NCBI GenBank assembly: GCA_019113175.1
Contig: DXHY01000048.1
Coordinates: 1-64,000 of the forward strand
Length of the DNA stretch: 64,000 bases
Direction: 5' to 3'
Source: Candidatus Eisenbergiella stercoravium
GTDB taxonomy: Bacteria > Bacillota > Clostridia > Lachnospirales > Lachnospiraceae
The notes beneath the pieces were generated by a model, which was given only the letters and a program-made list of their open reading frames with translations, searched no databases and was not told where the DNA came from. Positions 60,444 through 64,000 of this stretch are shown piece after piece. Position numbers and translations under genes: made by a program. Numbering within the stretch: position 1 is the stretch's first letter; each line of letters opens with the position of its first letter.

Positions 60444-61679
60444 TTACTCATCTGTAAGGTTGAAAAAATTCAATGTAAATGTGGTTCCTGCGCCTAAACT
60501 GCTGGTTACGGAAATGGTTCCGCCGTGAGCTTCTACAATGGATTTAGCCAGCGGCAGCCCCAGGCCTATACCATGAACATCCGAAGAAAAGCGGCTGCGG
60601 TAAAACCGTTTGAAAATATTATACAGATCTTCCGGGTGTATTCCTTTTCCGTCATCGGAAATTTCAATCTGTGTCATTAAAGGGGACTGGCTCCATTTTA
60701 CTTCGATATGCCCGCCGTTTTCTGTATGCTCCAGGGCGTTCTTTACAATATTGCCGATGGCTTCCGATACCCATAGAGCATCGCATGATAAAACAACATC
60801 TTCTTTACCGGAAAGCGTAATTATTTTATGCTCCTGTTCCGCCCGGGTTTCAAAACGTTCGCAAACATCCTGCATCAGAACGGAAAGATTTTCCGGACTC
60901 TTTTCCATCTGGATGATTCCTGCGTCCAGCCGCGCCAGTTTCAGTAAGGTATAAATCACATCTTCCATCCGCCTGATCTCCCGCTGAGATTTTTCGGTGA
61001 AGTTACTTACGGCTGCGGCATCATCTTTATGGCTCTCTATAATCTCCTGGTACATTTTCAGAGCAGACAGCGGTGTTTTCATCTGATGTGATACATCCGA
61101 AATAATGTCCTGCAAAAATTTCCTGGTCTGCCGCTGGTTCTCGGCATGAGCAGAGAGGATAGCCGCCATTTCATTGATGGCATGAAAAAGGCTGTACCAG
61201 TCACCGGTCTGTGAACATTCGATGCGGGACGTGGTATTGCCGTCCAGAAATTGGCAGATGGTATTTTCAGCGTTACTGAAAGCCTTGTGCTGGCGGAGAA
61301 GATAGAGAAACAGCGACAAGTAGATTGCCCCGAACAGGAAAACCAGCAGCAGAAATACAGAAAGCATCGTCTGATTCCGGTATGTCTGGACAGCAGGCAG
61401 AAAACGCATGGAAGCCGTTTCATCATATCCAACAGAAGCCAAAGCCTCCCTGCCGCGTTCCAGGTCATTCTCGTCTGGCTGCGAAGTAAAAGCGGAGATT
61501 GACAGCTCGTTTTCATTGTTTATCAAATGGCCTGCGACACCATAATCATGGAGCAATAATTCCCGCTGAAAATTTTTTGCCAGAAGTGTGGCAAGCCCTC
61601 CGGCCAGAAGAAAGGAAACGAGGCAGATGGCAGTAACGGCGATTAACAGTGTCTTTGTTTCTTTCCCTGATTTGCCCAT
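60444..61679 (-). CDS. Sensor histidine kinase
   Basis: A 411-residue membrane kinase with two transmembrane helices (LLIAVTAICLVSFLLAGGLA and MLSVFLLLVFLFGAIYLSLF) around an extracellular loop of about 85 residues, a HAMP-like linker, H-box DVSHQMKTPLSALKM with the phosphorylated His, and the ATPase domain with N-box IVKNALEHT, G1 DDGKGI and G2 GIGLGLPLAKSIV. Extracellular loop size is larger than in BceS-type kinases, so it may sense a ligand directly. It starts at ATG 61679; the next gene upstream is its regulator. Confidence 0.93.
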   Translation of the reverse strand: MGKSGKETKTLLIAVTAICLVSFLLAGGLATLLAKNFQRELLLHDYGVAGHLINNENELSISAFTSQPDENDLERGREALASVGYDETASMRFLPAVQTYRNQTMLSVFLLLVFLFGAIYLSLFLYLLRQHKAFSNAENTICQFLDGNTTSRIECSQTGDWYSLFHAINEMAAILSAHAENQRQTRKFLQDIISDVSHQMKTPLSALKMYQEIIESHKDDAAAVSNFTEKSQREIRRMEDVIYTLLKLARLDAGIIQMEKSPENLSVLMQDVCERFETRAEQEHKIITLSGKEDVVLSCDALWVSEAIGNIVKNALEHTENGGHIEVKWSQSPLMTQIEISDDGKGIHPEDLYNIFKRFYRSRFSSDVHGIGLGLPLAKSIVEAHGGTISVTSSLGAGTTFTLNFFNLTDE

Positions 61680-61689
61680 AAATCCGCCC

Positions 61690-62373
61690 TCACTCAACAA
61701 CCCACTTATACCCGATTCCCCGTTCGGTCAGCAGATATCTGGGCGCATTTGGCGTATCTTCAATTTTGTTTCGTAACCGCCGGATATAAACGGATAAAGT
61801 ATTATCGTCTACAAAATTCCCGTTGCCATCCCACATCCGGTCTAAAATCATTTCCCGCGGCATGAGATGATTTGGATTTTGCATGAACAGGCACAGAAGT
61901 CTGTACTCTGCCAGAGGCAGGTCAACCGGCTCGCCGTTTTTCCAGACAAGCCTTTCGGCGGTATCTACACGAATACCGTTTGCCTCTAAATTGGACTCTG
62001 TTTTGGAAAATTGCAGAGAACGCCGAAGAAGTGCTTTTATTCTGGAAAGCAGCTCAATGAGCCTGAAGGGCTTTGTGATGTAATCGTCACCGCCCATGTC
62101 AAGGCCCTTAACAATGCTGATCTCCTGATCGGATGCAGTTAAAAATATAATCGGGATAGTTGAACTGCTCCGTACCTCTTTGCAGACATCAAATCCTGTG
62201 CCGTCCGGCAGAGTGACATCCAATAGCAGCAAATCGTAATGGCAGCTTCGAAACAATGACAATGCATTTTTGACGGTTCTCGCATTGTCCACGGCATATC
62301 CGCTGCTCTCCAGAGTATATTGCAGGCCGTCAATCAGGCTTAAATCATCTTCAACATAGAGTATTTTTGGCAT
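61690..62373 (-). CDS. OmpR-family response regulator
   Basis: A 227-residue two-domain regulator. The receiver has the acidic pair EDD near the N-terminus, the phosphorylated Asp in LLLLDVTLPDG (about residue 52), the Thr of FLTASD and the Lys of YITKPF. The C-terminal winged helix (EANGIRVDTAERLVWKNGEP, LPLAEYRLLCLFMQNPNHLM, VYIRRLRNKIE) is of the OmpR/PhoB type. The promoter at 62457-62485 drives it, and it probably controls the downstream kinase and ABC genes. Confidence 0.95.
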   Translation of the reverse strand: MPKILYVEDDLSLIDGLQYTLESSGYAVDNARTVKNALSLFRSCHYDLLLLDVTLPDGTGFDVCKEVRSSSTIPIIFLTASDQEISIVKGLDMGGDDYITKPFRLIELLSRIKALLRRSLQFSKTESNLEANGIRVDTAERLVWKNGEPVDLPLAEYRLLCLFMQNPNHLMPREMILDRMWDGNGNFVDDNTLSVYIRRLRNKIEDTPNAPRYLLTERGIGYKWVVE

Positions 62374-62456
62374 TTTTTTGTTCCTTTCCCTGTCTGGTTC
62401 TGCCGTCTGTCAGCTTCTTTTAATGTCATGTAATCAATAACCGTACCTCCAGAACC

Positions 62457-62485
62457 ATTATAATTCGGTCTCTCGAACAGTACAA
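62457..62485 (-). promoter_or_regulatory. Promoter of the regulator-kinase-ABC operon
   Basis: On the minus strand TTGTAC (62480-62485), 17-base spacer, perfect TATAAT (62457-62462). An inverted repeat GGTTCTG/CAGAACC spans the leader. Confidence 0.8.
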
Positions 62486-62509
62486 GCCGCTCATAAATCG
62501 TTTTCTTAC

Positions 62510-62538
62510 TTGATAACCAAAACGTCGGATGCTAAAAT
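62510..62538 (+). promoter_or_regulatory. Promoter of the dipeptidase gene
   Basis: TTGATA (62510-62515), 17-base spacer, TAAAAT (62533-62538), about 100 bases before the start codon, divergent from the regulator promoter. Confidence 0.6.
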
Positions 62539-62636
62539 GAGTGCGATAACAGCTGAAGCGGAGAGAAAGATTGGAAAATCCGTTTGACAGCATATTTCCC
62601 AATCAGGATTTGTGACGCTTTGGCAAGGAGGTAAAA

Positions 62637-64000
62637 ATGATGAATCAGGAACAGGCAGAAGTCTGCATAAAAAAACTGGAAAGCTACATGGACAGCCATG
62701 AAGAGGAGATGCTTCAGGACGCAATGGCTCTCATTTCCATCAACAGTGAAAAAATGGAAGCAAAGCCGGGCAAGCCATTCGGAGAAGGGACCGCAAGGGC
62801 TTTCGAGGAAGCACAGCGGATTCTGTCCGGACACGGTTTTCCCGTAAAAAATTATGATAACTATGTGCTCGCCGCGGACCTGAACGATGGCGCTCCCAGG
62901 CTGGATATTCTCGCCCATCTGGATGTGGTGCCGGCAGGCGAGGGATTTACGGTAACGGAGCCCTTCTGCCCGGTGGTAAAAGAGGGAAAGCTTTACGGAA
63001 GAGGAAGTGCGGATGATAAGGGGCCGGCTGTGGCGGCGCTTTATGCCATGCGTGCTGTAAAGGAGCTGGGCTTTTCCGTCACGGGAAACTGCCGTCTGAT
63101 CCTTGGAGCGGATGAGGAATGCGGCAGCAGCGATATCCGGTACTATTTTGAGCGGGAACCGCACGCGCCCATGACCTTTTCCCCGGACGCGGACTTTCCG
63201 GTGATCAATCTGGAAAAAGGCGGCCTTCATATGACGCTGGAGGCGGAGATCCCTCAGCAGCCGGAAGGAATCCGGCTGGTTTCCGCGCAGGCGGGAACCA
63301 AGGTAAATGTGGTTCCGGGAAAGGCACGGGCGGTTCTTTCCGGGATGGATACATCCGCTCTGTCAGAGCTTTCCGCCGATGTGGAAAAGCTGACAGGGAT
63401 TGCCTTTACAATGGAGCAGGAGGTGGACGGCATTCATCTGCTTGCAGAGGGAAAGCCTGCCCATGCGGCGAGCCCGCAGATGGGAAACAATGCGCTGACC
63501 GCGCTGATTCTTCTTTTGTCCAGGGTTCCCTTTTCCTCTGAAGGGGTGAGAACATGTTTTTTAAGGCTGACTGAGCTGTTTCCCCATGGAGACTGGCGGG
63601 GAGCGGCGCTGGGGGTGGATCATGAGGATGCGCTTTCCGGCTGCCTGACGCTGAGTCTGAACCTGTTTTCCTTTGACGGAAAGACGCTTTCCGGTTCCTT
63701 TGACTGCCGTGCACCGCTCTGTGCCAACGAAGAGAATACCGGAGACGTGATCCGCCGCAGAGTCAGAGAAGCGGGCTTTCATGCAGATGAGCAGAGGATG
63801 TTTGAGGCGCATTATGTGCCTGAGGAGAGCGAGCTGGTACAGGTTCTACTGTCCTGTTATAGCCGTGTGACCGGAAAGAAAGGAAAACCTGTCGCCATCG
63901 GCGGAGGCACCTATGTGCATCATATCCCTAACGGCGTGGCATTTGGCTGCGCGGATCCTGAAGTGGATAATCACATGCATGGAGCGGATGAATTCATGGT
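62637..64000 (+). CDS. pepV: PepV-like M20 dipeptidase, 3' end outside the window
   Basis: A metallopeptidase of the M20 family, Sapep/PepV subgroup, that cleaves dipeptides with an unblocked N-terminus. About 454 codons are present and the frame is open at the window edge; members are usually about 465 residues, so only a dozen or so residues are missing. The zinc and catalytic residues are visible: His/Asp in DILAHLDVVPAG, Asp in GRGSADDKGP, Glu-Glu in GADEECGSSD and a C-terminal His in ADPEVDNHMHG. AAGGAGG lies five bases before ATG 62637 and eight before ATG 62640, so either may be used. Confidence 0.9.
   Translation, partial: MMNQEQAEVCIKKLESYMDSHEEEMLQDAMALISINSEKMEAKPGKPFGEGTARAFEEAQRILSGHGFPVKNYDNYVLAADLNDGAPRLDILAHLDVVPAGEGFTVTEPFCPVVKEGKLYGRGSADDKGPAVAALYAMRAVKELGFSVTGNCRLILGADEECGSSDIRYYFEREPHAPMTFSPDADFPVINLEKGGLHMTLEAEIPQQPEGIRLVSAQAGTKVNVVPGKARAVLSGMDTSALSELSADVEKLTGIAFTMEQEVDGIHLLAEGKPAHAASPQMGNNALTALILLLSRVPFSSEGVRTCFLRLTELFPHGDWRGAALGVDHEDALSGCLTLSLNLFSFDGKTLSGSFDCRAPLCANEENTGDVIRRRVREAGFHADEQRMFEAHYVPEESELVQVLLSCYSRVTGKKGKPVAIGGGTYVHHIPNGVAFGCADPEVDNHMHGADEFM

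Overview
The window looks like a stretch of chromosome from an anaerobic, low-to-mid GC Firmicute, most likely a member of the Lachnospiraceae (class Clostridia). The reasons are: strong AGGAGG ribosome-binding sites with frequent GTG/TTG starts; sigma-A promoters of the TTGACA-17-TATAAT kind; a leucine T-box in front of leuS; a DUF1292 protein; a PepV-type dipeptidase; a permuted GH3 enzyme; and short VanZ, XRE and MacB-type modules. The assignment is from gene content and style only; no database search was run. I see no prophage, CRISPR array, rRNA operon or intact insertion sequence.

Layout. 1-2.5 kb: Fur-type regulated feoAB ferrous iron uptake. 2.5-7.2 kb: a small lipoprotein, gltX overlapping a UvrD-like helicase, and a DUF1292 protein. 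7.5-10.7 kb: a four-gene accessory cluster of unknown function (two XRE-type DNA-binding proteins, a coiled-coil membrane protein, a glycine-zipper protein). 10.9-14 kb: a GH13-fold protein that has lost its catalytic residues, a DUF5662 protein and a 17-cysteine miniprotein. 14.1 kb: first copy of a hairpin-rich 203-bp inverted-repeat element (second copy at 28.9 kb). 14.5-22.3 kb: a six-gene MacAB-like export operon with three different adaptor proteins. 22.5-26 kb: beta-propeller lactonase and permuted GH3 glycosidase. 26.2-27.7 kb: a regulator remnant divergent from an MFS transporter whose promoter carries two LexA/DinR-like boxes. 27.8-31 kb: aroC (minus strand), tgt, yajC. 31.2-38.2 kb: leuB-ilvD-ilvB, then serC-serA. 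38.4-43.2 kb: DUF1015, glgB, mscS. 43.3 kb: tRNA-Thr(CGT). 43.6-46.3 kb: VanZ-like protein, polyprenyl-phosphate sugar transferase, XRE regulator. 46.3-48.6 kb: aroF-tyrA (minus strand). 49-56.9 kb: EF-G paralogue, rhaD, an unknown membrane protein, T-box and leuS. 56.9-62.4 kb (minus strand): response regulator, histidine kinase, ABC ATPase, FtsX-type permease and a small membrane protein. 62.6 kb to the end: a PepV-like dipeptidase cut by the window edge.

How it fits together. Most of the window is housekeeping: branched-chain, serine and aromatic amino acid synthesis, tRNA charging and modification, glycogen synthesis, iron uptake. The parts that deserve attention are the catalytically degenerate GH13 protein, the three-adaptor export operon with Gly/Met-rich and acidic insertions, the unknown 7.5-10.7 kb cluster, the SOS-like operator pair in front of the MFS gene, and the repeat element in which several of the differences between copies lie in hairpin loops and none breaks an identified stem.
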